Shown piece after piece: positions 1 to 8,008 of a DNA stretch of 64,000 nucleotides (the first letter of the stretch is position 1; every line of letters begins with the position of its first letter). The notes beneath the pieces are model-generated. The model saw only the letters and a list, made by a program, of their open reading frames with translations. It was not told the DNA's origin and did no database searches. The stretch is from Lachnospiraceae bacterium UBA2860. Lineage in GTDB: Bacteria > Bacillota > Clostridia > Lachnospirales > Lachnospiraceae. The DNA lies in assembly GCA_002350625.1 (NCBI GenBank), contig DEFE01000028.1:9732-73731 (forward strand), read 5' to 3'. The translations under genes were made by a program, and so were the position numbers.

Positions 1-5
1 GCCAA

Positions 6-94
6 ATATTCATTCTGTTCATTAATGTATTTAAGCATGTTGCAAAGATGCCGTCAATAATGCCGGATAACATCAAACGTTTTCGACGAAAAAA
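6..94. repeat. Diverged dispersed repeat, copy 1
   Basis: This segment is repeated in the same orientation at 2318-2406. The first 19 bases are identical (ATATTCATTCTGTTCATTA). The last 41 or so bases match at 33 positions by my count, including CGTTTTCG. The middle is diverged and needs one indel. Read on the minus strand, the identical block contains ATGAACAGAATGAATAT. In copy 2 that is the start of trmL, so a related gene start probably runs off the left edge of the window here. I do not recognise the repeat as a named family. Confidence 0.6.
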
Positions 95-216
95 AGTTTA
101 GATATTGGTGTCAGCCTGCAATAAATATCCCATGTCGGTGAGTTCAGCCGCCGCACCGTTCATCTGCAAGTATGGTTTATCCCAGCTTATCGCTAAGGGC
201 AAACGCCTGTGCCATT

Positions 217-366
217 TCATTCTGTGCTTCCCGATTTAAACCGCAGGCGGCAGCAATGTTTCTCCACAGGCTTTTGCCAATTCATGAGCCACTTCAGACC
301 ATTTTCGATAAAAAGCCGATCCTCGGCGGTAAGGTGCTTGTGGTTGCCAGGGATATACTTGCTCAT
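217..366 (-). pseudogene. IS30-type transposase, N-terminal remnant
   Basis: The minus-strand frame opens with an ATG at 366 behind a good ribosome site (AAAGGAG). It reads MSKYIPGNHKHLTAEDRLFI, which matches the conserved N-terminus of IS30-family transposases, the segment before their HTH. After about 25 residues the reading departs from the family and stops after 49 codons. Other minus-strand frames just downstream hold short coding-looking stretches (for example LWRNIAAACGLNREAQNEMA), which suggests fusion of unrelated debris by deletion. There is no catalytic DDE domain, so it cannot be active. The family assignment rests on a short N-terminal match only. Confidence 0.6.
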
Positions 367-506
367 GATGTACTACTCCTTTCCCTGTTGCCGGAGCAAG
401 ATACATCACAAAATATGCAGAAGTAAAAGCAAACTGTGCAAAGGAAAAATCTGGTACGGATCTGATGGGTAGAAGTTAAATAATTAATTTAGGAAAATTA
501 TAAAGT

Positions 507-538
507 AAAGCTGGCTTCGTTGAAAGTGAGCCGGCTTT
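507..538. other. Stem-loop between transposon remnant and toxin-antitoxin pair
   Basis: AAAGCTGGCT (507-516) pairs with AGCCGGCTTT (529-538) through one G-T pair, around a 12-base loop. No continuous T-tract follows, so this is at best a weak terminator. The rest of the stretch from 367 to 640 shows no convincing gene. A TATAAT at 622-627 could be the -10 box for the following gene pair, although it lies close to the start codon. Confidence 0.35.
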
Positions 539-646
539 CTGATAGACTTTATTTGGGACAGCCGTTTGCTAGGGGTGCTTTGCAGCACATTGCTGTGCCT
601 GATAAATAGTGTATGAATTTTTATAATAACCGGACGGGTGAAGATC

Positions 647-1054
647 ATGAATATAGAAAATGACACATGTTATCTGAACTTGAAGAGTGAGATGAGCCTG
701 GTTCTGACCCAAGATATTATCGATCATATTAAATCAGACGTGACTGGACTAATCTGTACGCGTATGGAGAATGTAAGAGGTATAATCCTTTATGGTTCTT
801 GTGCCAGAGGAGATTATTCCCCTGATTCAGATATAGATATTGCGGTTCTGATAGATGAAAATCGTTCTTTGTCAGATACTATCACTGAAACACTTTCCAG
901 TATTGCTACAGAACTGGCAATGAAATACTTTGCAGTAGTAAATTGTATTTTTATCCCATACAATGAATATTTGGAGAAGAAGGCCTGGTATCCATTTTAT
1001 AGAAATATCGCGAAGGAGGGGGATATACTTTATGGAACAGAAGTATTGCGATGA
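647..1054 (+). CDS. MNT-type nucleotidyltransferase, likely antitoxin
   Basis: This 135-residue protein has the minimal nucleotidyltransferase signature: GSCARGDYSPDSDIDIAVL near residue 50 fits GS-X10-DXD. Such proteins are the MNT half of MNT/HEPN toxin-antitoxin modules. In studied pairs MNT adds AMP to a tyrosine of the HEPN toxin and silences it. The third acidic metal ligand of the fold is not obvious, because the expected strand reads VVNCIFIP with an Asn. The 3' end overlaps the HEPN gene by 23 bases, so the two are translated together. An in-frame GTG at 638 is an alternative start; neither has a strong ribosome site. The module sits inside element debris, as is common for these pairs. 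Confidence 0.75.
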   Translation: MNIENDTCYLNLKSEMSLVLTQDIIDHIKSDVTGLICTRMENVRGIILYGSCARGDYSPDSDIDIAVLIDENRSLSDTITETLSSIATELAMKYFAVVNCIFIPYNEYLEKKAWYPFYRNIAKEGDILYGTEVLR

Positions 1055-1439
1055 ATTGGCCCGTCTTCGCCTTGAGAGAGCTATTGAATTGTTGGATGAG
1101 TCAGAGGATCTTCTTAAGGAAGAGAAGTACAAATCTGCCAATAATCGTTCCTATTATGCGATGGAAAAAGCAATAAAAGCACTTCTTGCCTTAAAAGGAG
1201 TGGACGCAGCCACACATAGCGGAAATCTGAAGCAGTTTAACTATCATTATGTATTTCACGGGGATGGAACATTTACACCGGACGATTACCAGATTGTCGC
1301 TGCAGCTGAGCAAATCCGCAATCTTTCTGATTATGATGATTTTTACATTGCCAGTAAGGAAAGTGCGGTAAAGCAAGTGGAGAATGCAAGAAAGCTCGTA
1401 GAAAAGATTAGACACGCTACAGAGTCGCTCTTATGTTGA
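1032..1439 (+). CDS. HEPN-domain protein, likely toxin
   Basis: This 135-residue all-helical protein resembles the HEPN family partnered with MNT proteins (NNRSYYAMEKAIKALLALKG around residues 37-56). Toxic HEPN proteins are metal-independent RNases whose active site is usually R-X4-6-H. Here the segment is R-S-Y-Y-A-M-E-K, with Lys-Ala in place of the common Phe-His-Ala, so RNase activity is uncertain. The start is the ATG at 1032, behind GGAGGGGG at 1015-1022; the longer frame beginning at 963 lies inside the upstream gene. The first 23 bases overlap the MNT gene. Family membership is fairly secure; toxicity is inferred from gene order. Confidence 0.72.
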   Translation: MEQKYCDELARLRLERAIELLDESEDLLKEEKYKSANNRSYYAMEKAIKALLALKGVDAATHSGNLKQFNYHYVFHGDGTFTPDDYQIVAAAEQIRNLSDYDDFYIASKESAVKQVENARKLVEKIRHATESLLC

Positions 1440-1604
1440 TGAGGTATCGCTTGCAACGCTTTAGGAGAGCGTATTCGGGGACAGTTATTCATGTAAGTCT
1501 TCTAACAATCCCTTTATTTTTAACGCTTCTTCAAAGATATGGGTACAGCTGTGGGTACAGTAAAAAAGCGACCTGCGGAAACCCGCTCCTTTCCTACATT
1601 TGTT

Positions 1605-1639
1605 GATCCAAATCTCGGGTTCGAGTCCCCGGCGGCGCA
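1605..1639 (+). other. 3' tRNA fragment, probable attachment (att) site
   Basis: The sequence GGGTTCGAGTCCCCGG followed by CGGCGCA reads as the T-arm (loop TTCGAGT at 1620-1626) and 3' acceptor strand of a tRNA ending in A73. No D-arm, anticodon arm or 5' acceptor strand precedes it, and one T-stem pair is mismatched on the 5' side. That is what remains at the far end of an element integrated into the 3' end of a tRNA gene. The three terminators immediately downstream would be the native ones of the tRNA transcript. The tRNA identity cannot be told from this fragment. Confidence 0.6.
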
Positions 1640-1650
1640 CGGACAGAACG

Positions 1651-1692
1651 ACCGATTTCAGTAGTTGTTTACTGAAATCGGTTTTCTTTTTT
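1651..1692 (+). terminator. Rho-independent terminator after tRNA fragment
   Basis: A perfect 13-base-pair stem (ACCGATTTCAGTA at 1651-1663 with its complement at 1670-1682) and a 6-base loop are followed by TTTTCTTTTTT. It lies 11 bases after the tRNA fragment and points in the same direction. Confidence 0.85.
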
Positions 1693-1714
1693 CCTTGATT
1701 TTTCTGCGAAAGTA

Positions 1715-1747
1715 ATCGGGGAGAAATCTCTCCCCGATCCTTTTTTA
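1715..1747 (+). terminator. Second tandem terminator
   Basis: ATCGGGGAGA (1715-1724) pairs perfectly with TCTCCCCGAT (1729-1738) around AATC. CC and six T's follow. It is in the same orientation as the terminator at 1651. Confidence 0.75.
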
Positions 1748-1754
1748 CAGCTCT

Positions 1755-1778
1755 GAGCAACTCCGACTGCTCTTTTTT
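1755..1778 (+). terminator. Third tandem terminator, weak stem
   Basis: GAGCA (1755-1759) pairs with TGCTC (1768-1772) and is followed directly by six T's. The stem is short, so it is a backup terminator at best. It lies just before the end of convergent trmL. Confidence 0.45.
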
Positions 1779-1794
1779 ATGGCCGAAAGCAGGC

Positions 1795-2334
1795 TTAAGT
1801 GCGGTATTGCAGTCTGTGAAGCTCCCCCGTCTGAACGAGTCCCTTGTATTGCAGCTGCCGTGTGGCTTCATAGAGCGCGATGGCACAGGAAGACGCCAGG
1901 TTCAAAGAGCGCTCCTCCCCCGCCATCGGAATGCGGACGCACATCTCCGGGTGCGGCGCCAGAAGCTCCTCCGGAATACCGGCACTTTCCTTTCCGAACA
2001 TCAGAAAATCTCCCTCCCTGTATCGGACATCACTGATCGTCTGATGCGCCTTCGTCGTAAGAAACCAGATCCTGCTCCCCGGATGGACAAGGCAGAATTC
2101 CTCAAAATCGTCATATTCCCGCGGGGCGAGACGAGGCCAGTAATCCAGCCCCGCCCGCTTTAAAAAGCGGTCACTCGTCTTGAATCCGAGCGGTCTGATC
2201 AGATGAAGCGAAGCGCCGAGGCACAGGCAGGTTCTTCCGATCGCCCCGGTATTTCCGGGCTGCTCCGGTTCGTGTAAAATAACGCCGAGTACCGCTCCCT
2301 TATTGCAATTTGACCTGATATTCATTCTGTTCAT
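1795..2334 (-). CDS. trmL: tRNA (cytidine(34)-2'-O)-methyltransferase TrmL
   Basis: A SPOUT-class methyltransferase of 179 residues that 2'-O-methylates the wobble nucleotide of tRNA-Leu, using S-adenosylmethionine in a trefoil-knot fold. Family signatures are clear: HEPEQPGNTGAIGRTCLCLG near the N-terminus, PLGFKTSDRFLKRAGLDYW, then FGKESAGIPEELL and RIPMAGEERSLNLASSCAIA in the knot. The usual family start is close to residue 15, so the extra N-terminal residues are unusual. They lie in the repeat shared with the left edge. Starts at 2334 and 2325 are both possible and neither has a clear ribosome site. The length is near the top of the family range. Confidence 0.9.
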   Translation of the reverse strand: MNRMNIRSNCNKGAVLGVILHEPEQPGNTGAIGRTCLCLGASLHLIRPLGFKTSDRFLKRAGLDYWPRLAPREYDDFEEFCLVHPGSRIWFLTTKAHQTISDVRYREGDFLMFGKESAGIPEELLAPHPEMCVRIPMAGEERSLNLASSCAIALYEATRQLQYKGLVQTGELHRLQYRT

Positions 2335-2406
2335 TATCTAACTTCTAATATTCAGCAAACGTACGGTCAATACTGTCAGATGACATCATGCGTTTTCGGC
2401 GAAAAA
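2318..2406. repeat. Diverged dispersed repeat, copy 2
   Basis: This is the second copy of the repeat at 6-94, in the same orientation. It covers the first codons of trmL and the whole gap up to the stop codon of the Sel1-repeat gene, so it doubles as the trmL upstream region. The two copies flank the element scar and trmL as direct repeats. Confidence 0.6.
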
Positions 2407-2415
2407 TAACTGCAA

Positions 2416-3525
2416 TTATTCCTCTTTATTCAGGAAATCCTCTCCCATTACCTCAGCAAGATGTTTCTGATCTTCATCATCCGGTTCATACCCCGCATCC
2501 AGGGCTTTCTGATACCACTCTGCTGCTTTCTTAAGATCCTGCTCCACGCCGTTCCCCAAATAGTAGCAGTCTCCATACGCAAACATCGCGACCGGAAATC
2601 CCTGTTCGGCTGACAGCTGATAGAGCTGAAACGCCTTGTCATAATCCCGGTCTACGCTTTCTCCGATATAATACTGGAAGCCAAGATTAAACTGAGCGTT
2701 TGCATTTCCCTGATCGGCGGCAAGTTCGAAATACCGGATCATTTCTTTGTCATCCTGTTCGACCCCTGTTCCGTCACGATAGCAGCAGCCGAGATTAAAC
2801 TGCGCCATGGGTTCTCCTTGTTCAGCAGCCAGATTATAGTATTTAAGCATCTTCTCATAATCCTGCTCTGTTCCAAGTCCCTGGTTGTAGAAAAAGCCCA
2901 GTGCTGTCTGTGCCTGCGGATAGTTCTGTTCAGCAGAAAGGTTGTAGTATTCAAACGCTTTTTCATAGTCCTGCTCTACACCATTTCCAAGCTGATACAG
3001 AAGTCCCAGATTGTACTGTGCGCAGTCCAGGCCTTGGTCAGCAGCCTGTTTGTAATCATCTGCCGCCTTTGCATAATCCTGCGCCACGCCCCAGCCATTC
3101 TCAGAACAAAGTCCCAGATAATAGCATGCAGGAGCATTCCCCTGGTCTGCCGCCAGCTGCAGGTATTTTACAGCCTCTGCATAATCCTGCTCCAGCACGT
3201 CACCAAAAAGATAGCAAGCGCCCAGCAGACTCTGTGATTCCGCGTCCCCCTGATCTGCTGACAGCTGATAGTACTTCACTGCTTCCTCTACATCCTGCGC
3301 TATCCCTAATCCGTACAAATAGCAATTTCCAAGCATGTTCTGTGCGCCGGCATCACCTATATCAGCAGCCTCCCGCAAAAGCGGAATGGCAGCTTCATAG
3401 TCTTCCTTTTCCATAAGGATCTTAGTCTGTTCGGTCAGGGAGGAGGCCTCTTCTGTTTCCGCTGCCATAACAGGCCATACAGTCAGAGCCAGACACAGCA
3501 CAGCCAGTAAACACCTCTTTTTCAT
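2416..3525 (-). CDS. Secreted Sel1-repeat (SLR) protein
   Basis: This 369-residue protein has a signal peptide (MKKRCLLAVLCLALTVWPVM, residues 1-20) and then eight tandem Sel1-like repeats of exactly 36 residues, from about residue 58 to 345. Each repeat has the form ..AQ..LG.CY..G.GV.QDY.KA..YY.LAADQG. Sel1 repeats are TPR-like helical hairpins that act as protein-interaction scaffolds; no enzyme domain is present. A short acidic tail follows. No lipobox cysteine or sortase signal was seen, so it is probably released or held by charge. The ATG at 3525 has GAAAGGGG upstream. It is transcribed divergently from adenine deaminase. Confidence 0.88.
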   Translation of the reverse strand: MKKRCLLAVLCLALTVWPVMAAETEEASSLTEQTKILMEKEDYEAAIPLLREAADIGDAGAQNMLGNCYLYGLGIAQDVEEAVKYYQLSADQGDAESQSLLGACYLFGDVLEQDYAEAVKYLQLAADQGNAPACYYLGLCSENGWGVAQDYAKAADDYKQAADQGLDCAQYNLGLLYQLGNGVEQDYEKAFEYYNLSAEQNYPQAQTALGFFYNQGLGTEQDYEKMLKYYNLAAEQGEPMAQFNLGCCYRDGTGVEQDDKEMIRYFELAADQGNANAQFNLGFQYYIGESVDRDYDKAFQLYQLSAEQGFPVAMFAYGDCYYLGNGVEQDLKKAAEWYQKALDAGYEPDDEDQKHLAEVMGEDFLNKEE

Positions 3526-3626
3526 ATTCTTACCCCTTTCATATGCCTTTTTTTATTTCAGTTCGACAGCGCTGCACCTTACAGGTCTCTTCGTTGGAAG
3601 ATCTTACCATCTGGTCATGAACAAAA

Positions 3627-3654
3627 CGTATATGAGAACCCATTCTTTGTCAAG
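3627..3654 (-). promoter_or_regulatory. Candidate promoter for Sel1-repeat gene
   Basis: On the minus strand, TTGACA (3654-3649) and TATACG (3632-3627) are spaced by 16 bases, about 100 bases upstream of the Sel1-repeat start. The -35 box is consensus and the -10 box is weak. Confidence 0.45.
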
Positions 3655-3682
3655 ACAAGACAACAAAGCGACGGAGTAAAGC

Positions 3683-3710
3683 TTGACGGTGATACATCAC
3701 ACAATATATG
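3683..3710 (+). promoter_or_regulatory. Candidate promoter and dyad for adenine deaminase
   Basis: TTGACG (3683-3688) and TATATG (3705-3710) are spaced by 16 bases, 27 bases before the ATG of adenine deaminase. The spacer starts with the dyad GTGATACATCAC (3689-3700), which could be an operator. I looked for a purine riboswitch in 3526-3736 and did not find its core. Confidence 0.4.
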
Positions 3711-3736
3711 CTCTGATTATGAATGGAGGAAACGCT

Positions 3737-5533
3737 ATGCTGAACAAATTCTGCAAGAAGCCCCTTTATGAAGTCACCAGAACCATGGCGAAGGTCGCCA
3801 TGGGCGCGGAGAAGGCCGAGCTTGTCATCAAAAATGCCAAACTCGTGAACGTGTGCACCTGTGAGGTGCAGGACGGGATCGACGTGGCGATCGCGGAGGG
3901 AAGGATTGCGCTGGTCGGCAGTGCGGAGCACTGTATCGGCCCAAACACCAAAGTCATCGATGCGGCGGGACAGTATATCGCTCCGGGCTTTATGGATGCG
4001 CATATCCACGTGGAGTCCTCCATGATCAGCGTGGGTGAATACGCCCGCGCCGTCGTGCCGCGCGGAACGACCGGGATCTTTATGGATCCTCATGAGATCT
4101 GCAATGTATGCGGGCCGGAGGGCGTCAAGGCGATGATTGAGGACGCGAAACGCGCGCCCCTCAAGGCCATGGCGAACGTGCCCTCCTGTGTTCCCGCCGT
4201 CGCCGGATTTGAAGACACCGGCTCACACATAGGCCCTGAGGAAGTGCGTCAGATGATGACCTGGGACGGAATCATGGGCCTTGGCGAGATGATGAGCTTC
4301 CCGCATGTGCTCGGCGCGGAGGAGAACATCCATGGCGAGCTCGCGGAAACGCTGCGGGCGGATCAGGTCATCACCGGACACTATTCGGTACCTGACACGG
4401 GAGCCGGGCTGAACGCGTATATCGCCTCCGGCATCCGCTGCTGCCATGAGTCGACGCGCGCCGAGGATGTGCTGGAAAAGATGCGTCACGGTATGTACGC
4501 GCTGATGCGTTACGGCAGCGCGTGGCATGATATGCCGGTGATCATCCGCGCGATCCTCGACAACCATATCGACGACCGCTTTGCCTGCCTGGTTTCGGAC
4601 GATACGCATCCGGATACGCTGGTCAGCGAGGGGCATCTGGATCATATTGTGCGCTGCGCAATTCGCGAGGGCCTTGACCCGATTAAGGCAATTCAGTATG
4701 TGACCATCAATCCGGCGACTTGCTTCCGCATGGATCATGAAATGGGCAGCATCACGCCCGGCAAATGCGCCGATATCGTCTTCTTCGACGATCTGAACGA
4801 CATCCGTATCACCCGCACGATCATCGACGGGGAGGTGGTCGCAGAAAACGGCGCTATGACCGTGGGGATCGGGCGGTCCCGATTCTCTGCCTCCGTTTAT
4901 GATACCATGCATGTGGGACAGCCGATCACGGCTGAGAGCTTCCGGATCGCCGCTCCCGCCGGCAGCGATAAAGTAAAGGCGCGCGTCATCGAGATCATCC
5001 CCAACCGCGTCGGCAATTACGAGCGGATCATGGAACTCAAGGTGAAAGACGGCTTTGTCGGCGCCGACCCCGGACAGGATGTCATGAAGATGGCTGTGTT
5101 TGAGCGTCATCACGCCACCGGGACGAAGGGCGTGGGCTTTCTCAAGGGCTTCGGATTCCGAAAAGGAGCGATGGCGCAGACGGTGGCGCACGATGCGCAC
5201 AATCTGCTTGTCGCCGGAACCAATGACGAAGATATGGCGCTGGCGGCAAACACGCTGATCGAATGCGGAGGCGGCCTGTGCGCCGTTGCCGACGGAAAAG
5301 TGCTCGCGCTTGTACCGCTGCCGATCGCCGGCCTGATGAACGATCTGCCCGTTGAAGAGATGGCAAAGCGCGTCAGCGAGCTGAGTGCCGCATGGAAGGA
5401 GATGGGCTGCGTCATCAATTCACCGTATATGACGATGGCACTGATCCCGCTGGCGTGTCTGCCGGAACTCAGATTAACCAATCGGGGACTAGTTGACTGC
5501 CGGACCTTCCGCTTTGTGGATCTGTTCGTCTAA
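3737..5533 (+). CDS. ade: Adenine deaminase
   Basis: A binuclear-metal amidohydrolase of 598 residues that converts adenine to hypoxanthine and ammonia for purine salvage. The metal-binding HxH lies in FMDAHIHVESSM, about 80 residues in, and is followed by PRGTTGIFMDPHEICNVCG, typical of the family. The C-terminal adenine-deaminase domain contains KGFGFRKGAMAQTVAHDAHN and GGGLCAVADGKVLALVPLP. The length is the normal family length. The start is the ATG at 3737 because GGAGG lies 9 bases upstream; the open frame beginning at 3683 would start inside the promoter. The gene is monocistronic and followed by a strong terminator. Confidence 0.95.
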   Translation: MLNKFCKKPLYEVTRTMAKVAMGAEKAELVIKNAKLVNVCTCEVQDGIDVAIAEGRIALVGSAEHCIGPNTKVIDAAGQYIAPGFMDAHIHVESSMISVGEYARAVVPRGTTGIFMDPHEICNVCGPEGVKAMIEDAKRAPLKAMANVPSCVPAVAGFEDTGSHIGPEEVRQMMTWDGIMGLGEMMSFPHVLGAEENIHGELAETLRADQVITGHYSVPDTGAGLNAYIASGIRCCHESTRAEDVLEKMRHGMYALMRYGSAWHDMPVIIRAILDNHIDDRFACLVSDDTHPDTLVSEGHLDHIVRCAIREGLDPIKAIQYVTINPATCFRMDHEMGSITPGKCADIVFFDDLNDIRITRTIIDGEVVAENGAMTVGIGRSRFSASVYDTMHVGQPITAESFRIAAPAGSDKVKARVIEIIPNRVGNYERIMELKVKDGFVGADPGQDVMKMAVFERHHATGTKGVGFLKGFGFRKGAMAQTVAHDAHNLLVAGTNDEDMALAANTLIECGGGLCAVADGKVLALVPLPIAGLMNDLPVEEMAKRVSELSAAWKEMGCVINSPYMTMALIPLACLPELRLTNRGLVDCRTFRFVDLFV

Positions 5534-5537
5534 AAAA

Positions 5538-5570
5538 GGGCCTCAGCTGTCTGAGGCCCTGATTTTCTTT
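5538..5570 (+). terminator. Terminator after adenine deaminase
   Basis: GGGCCTCAG (5538-5546) pairs with CTGAGGCCC (5551-5559) around CTGT. Upstream A's and a T-rich tail (GATTTTCTTT) complete it. It separates ade from the convergent operon ending at 5631. Confidence 0.85.
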
Positions 5571-5630
5571 AATGGTGTTTATCCGTAAGGGCATGCCCTT
5601 TGGGTTGCCGGTTCTTCGGTTTTACGTTTG

Positions 5631-6596
5631 TCACAATACCGCAAAAAGGCCCCCGGCTCCGCCGGTATGGACAAACAGAACGTGGTCGCTTTCTCTGAAT
5701 ACGCCCTCCCTTGCCATCTGAAGCAAGCCTGCAAAAGCTTTCCCCGTATATACCGGGTCAAGAAACAGTCCTTCCTCTTTTGCCATGAGTGAGATTGCCT
5801 CATTTCCCTCGGCGGACGGCACTGCATATCCGGCGCCGCACACATCCCGAAGATGAATATCTTCCGCGCTGATGTCGATCTCTGCATGCAGCAATTCTGC
5901 CGCCTCGCGCATCAGGCCGGGAACAATCCGGTCAAATGGATCTGTATCCACCATCATCCCGTATACCTGCGTGGTCGGCAAATACATCTTCGCCCCAAGC
6001 GCAAGTCCGGCCATCGTCCCTCCGCTTCCTACCGCACATACGAGATAATCAAAATGCTCCGGAAGGCTTTGTATTTCTTTTGCACAGTCCACATAGCCCA
6101 GACAGCCGAGGGCATTGGATCCTCCGCAGGGTATCTTATAATATGGGACGCCAAGCTGATGGCCGATCCGGTCCATCTCCTCATAAATGTCTTCATAGTC
6201 ATCTGTGTCCGCAAAGATCACTTCCGTGCCCATAAGGGATTCCAGCAGCTGATTGCCCAGGCGTTCCGTCACGCCCCGCTTCTTCAGAATCAGGATCGGC
6301 CGCATGCCGATCTTTCCGGCAGCCGCAGCTGTCAGCATCGCATGATTGGATTGTGCGCCTCCAGTCGTAAAGACAAGCTCCGCGCCCTGCGCTTTTGCTT
6401 CAGCGAGCAGGTATTCAAGCTTCCTCACCTTATTGCCGCCGAGCCCCAGCCCGGTCAGATCATCTCTTTTTATATAGACATTTGTTTTTAAAATCGCGCT
6501 GATCCGGTCAAGTCTTTGAACCGGCGTCGGAAAAATACCGAGGTTTATCCTGGGATGATTGCGCAGCTGCATCGTATCCAAAGCAATTTCCTCCAT
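5631..6596 (-). CDS. D-cysteine desulfhydrase-like PLP enzyme
   Basis: A PLP-dependent beta-elimination enzyme of 321 residues in the D-cysteine desulfhydrase / ACC deaminase family, likely splitting D-cysteine (or a related amino acid) into pyruvate, sulfide and ammonia. The PLP lysine is in GLGLGGNKVRKLEYLLAEA and the substrate loop reads FTTGGAQSNHAM, both diagnostic. The phosphate-binding glycines are at CAVGSGGTMAGLALG. It is last in the minus-strand operon behind the MATE exporter, with the ATG at 6596 overlapping the exporter stop by one base. A GGAGG inside the frame would fit a TTG start at 6581 better. ACC deaminase activity cannot be excluded from sequence. Confidence 0.85.
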   Translation of the reverse strand: MEEIALDTMQLRNHPRINLGIFPTPVQRLDRISAILKTNVYIKRDDLTGLGLGGNKVRKLEYLLAEAKAQGAELVFTTGGAQSNHAMLTAAAAGKIGMRPILILKKRGVTERLGNQLLESLMGTEVIFADTDDYEDIYEEMDRIGHQLGVPYYKIPCGGSNALGCLGYVDCAKEIQSLPEHFDYLVCAVGSGGTMAGLALGAKMYLPTTQVYGMMVDTDPFDRIVPGLMREAAELLHAEIDISAEDIHLRDVCGAGYAVPSAEGNEAISLMAKEEGLFLDPVYTGKAFAGLLQMAREGVFRESDHVLFVHTGGAGGLFAVL

Positions 6597-8008
6597 TATT
6601 CAGAAAGTTCCTTTACACGGCCTTTTTTGGGTGACCACCCTTTAAGTCCGGCCCGGCCTTCCGGGGTGACCGGTTTGATCCATTTGCCCCGGAACAGATG
6701 AATCTGCATGATCACGTACCGGATCGGCTCATCGACATAGGCGCAGGCAAAGACGAGCAGCGTCGGAAGGTGTAAGACCATGCCTGTCATCCATACGACA
6801 GGGAGCACCACAGCCCACATGAAGATGATTTCCATCACGGTGCCGAAGGTCGCATCGCCCGCAGCCCGGAAGGTATCGTTCTGCGTCCAGTTCCCCATGC
6901 GGATCACCGAAGCGACCGCATATATTGAGAGCATGCCAAAGGCGAGTGAAAAGCTTCTGCCGTGCATTCCCATCACAGTCAGAATCGGTGTGTGCAGAGC
7001 GATCAGGGTAAGACACAGCAGTCCGATAAACCCCTGACACAGATAGACCAGCCGCCAGCCCCGGTTGTATGCATTGTCGATTCTTCCCGCGCCCACTTCG
7101 GTTCCCACAAGGACAGAGGCTGCATTTGAGAAACCGGCAAAGAAACCGATCACCAGGCCTTCGAGTGTGCGGAACACCGCCAGTGCGGCGATGGCTTCCT
7201 CCGGCTGCCGTCCCAGGACAACATTAATCACCATAAAGCCGGCGCCGATGAGAACTTCATTCATGATGACCGGGAAACACTTTCTGAGATAGATTCTCAC
7301 AAAAGCCGCATTCCACCTGAAGTGCCGGCTCACAGCAAGCAAATACGGGTGCCCTGCCCTTCGCGCCAGAAAAACGATCACCAGGATTCCCATGCCCTGG
7401 GCAATCACGGTGGCCATGGCGGCGCCCCGCACGCCTAAAGCAGGCATGCCCAGATGGCCGAATATAAGCACATAATTCAGACCGATATTGGTGATCACGG
7501 AGACAACGGAGGCCTTAAGCGGAATCTGAACCTGTCCGGTACATCTCAAAAGGACGGCCATCCCCATGGTACATACCATAAGAGGATAGGAAAGGCCGGC
7601 GATCCGCAGGTATTCCCGGCCGACCTGCTGTATGGATGGCTTGTCCGTATAGAGACGCATGACGATCTCCGGAAAGCAAAGAGCCAGAACGGCGAATATG
7701 GCAGAGACGGTCATCATGAATGACAGCGTGAGGCCGTAGGAACGGTTGATTCCATCATCGTCCCCGGCTCCAAAGAACTGGGCAATGAACAGCATGCCGC
7801 CGCCCACAAAGCCCCAGTAGCAGCTGAACATCAGCGAGGAAAACTGGGCGCACAAGCCCACGGCTCCAACCTGGGTCTGCCCAAGCGAAGCGATCATCAT
7901 CGTGTCCACCATGGACCCGGTTGTGGTCAGCAGGTTCTGCAGGGCCACCGGCACTGCGATCACCGCTACATTTTTTAAAAATCTGCTCCAGTTAAAACTG
8001 CTGTTCAT
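6596..8008 (-). CDS. MATE family exporter
   Basis: A polytopic membrane protein of 470 residues with the two-fold six-helix architecture of MATE transporters. These export drugs or metabolites in exchange for Na+ or H+. The first helix region VAVPVALQNLLTTTGSMVDTMMIASLGQTQVGAVGL is typical: I see the Q..L....G..D..M...LG pattern. A second bundle starts near residue 240. It overlaps the upstream C-glycoside-deglycosidase alpha-like gene by 4 bases (ATGA), so the two are translationally coupled. That context suggests export of an aglycone, but the substrate is not readable from sequence. Confidence 0.9.
   Translation of the reverse strand: MNSSFNWSRFLKNVAVIAVPVALQNLLTTTGSMVDTMMIASLGQTQVGAVGLCAQFSSLMFSCYWGFVGGGMLFIAQFFGAGDDDGINRSYGLTLSFMMTVSAIFAVLALCFPEIVMRLYTDKPSIQQVGREYLRIAGLSYPLMVCTMGMAVLLRCTGQVQIPLKASVVSVITNIGLNYVLIFGHLGMPALGVRGAAMATVIAQGMGILVIVFLARRAGHPYLLAVSRHFRWNAAFVRIYLRKCFPVIMNEVLIGAGFMVINVVLGRQPEEAIAALAVFRTLEGLVIGFFAGFSNAASVLVGTEVGAGRIDNAYNRGWRLVYLCQGFIGLLCLTLIALHTPILTVMGMHGRSFSLAFGMLSIYAVASVIRMGNWTQNDTFRAAGDATFGTVMEIIFMWAVVLPVVWMTGMVLHLPTLLVFACAYVDEPIRYVIMQIHLFRGKWIKPVTPEGRAGLKGWSPKKGRVKELSE

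Noticed and set aside
1441..1600. Integrase 3' end next to the tRNA fragment
   Set aside because: The frames here are short and interrupted. Repeated GGGTACAG is visible, but no recombinase motif can be read in any frame.
3526..3736. Purine riboswitch upstream of adenine deaminase
   Set aside because: The conserved core and loop-loop sequences of purine riboswitches are not present in this stretch.
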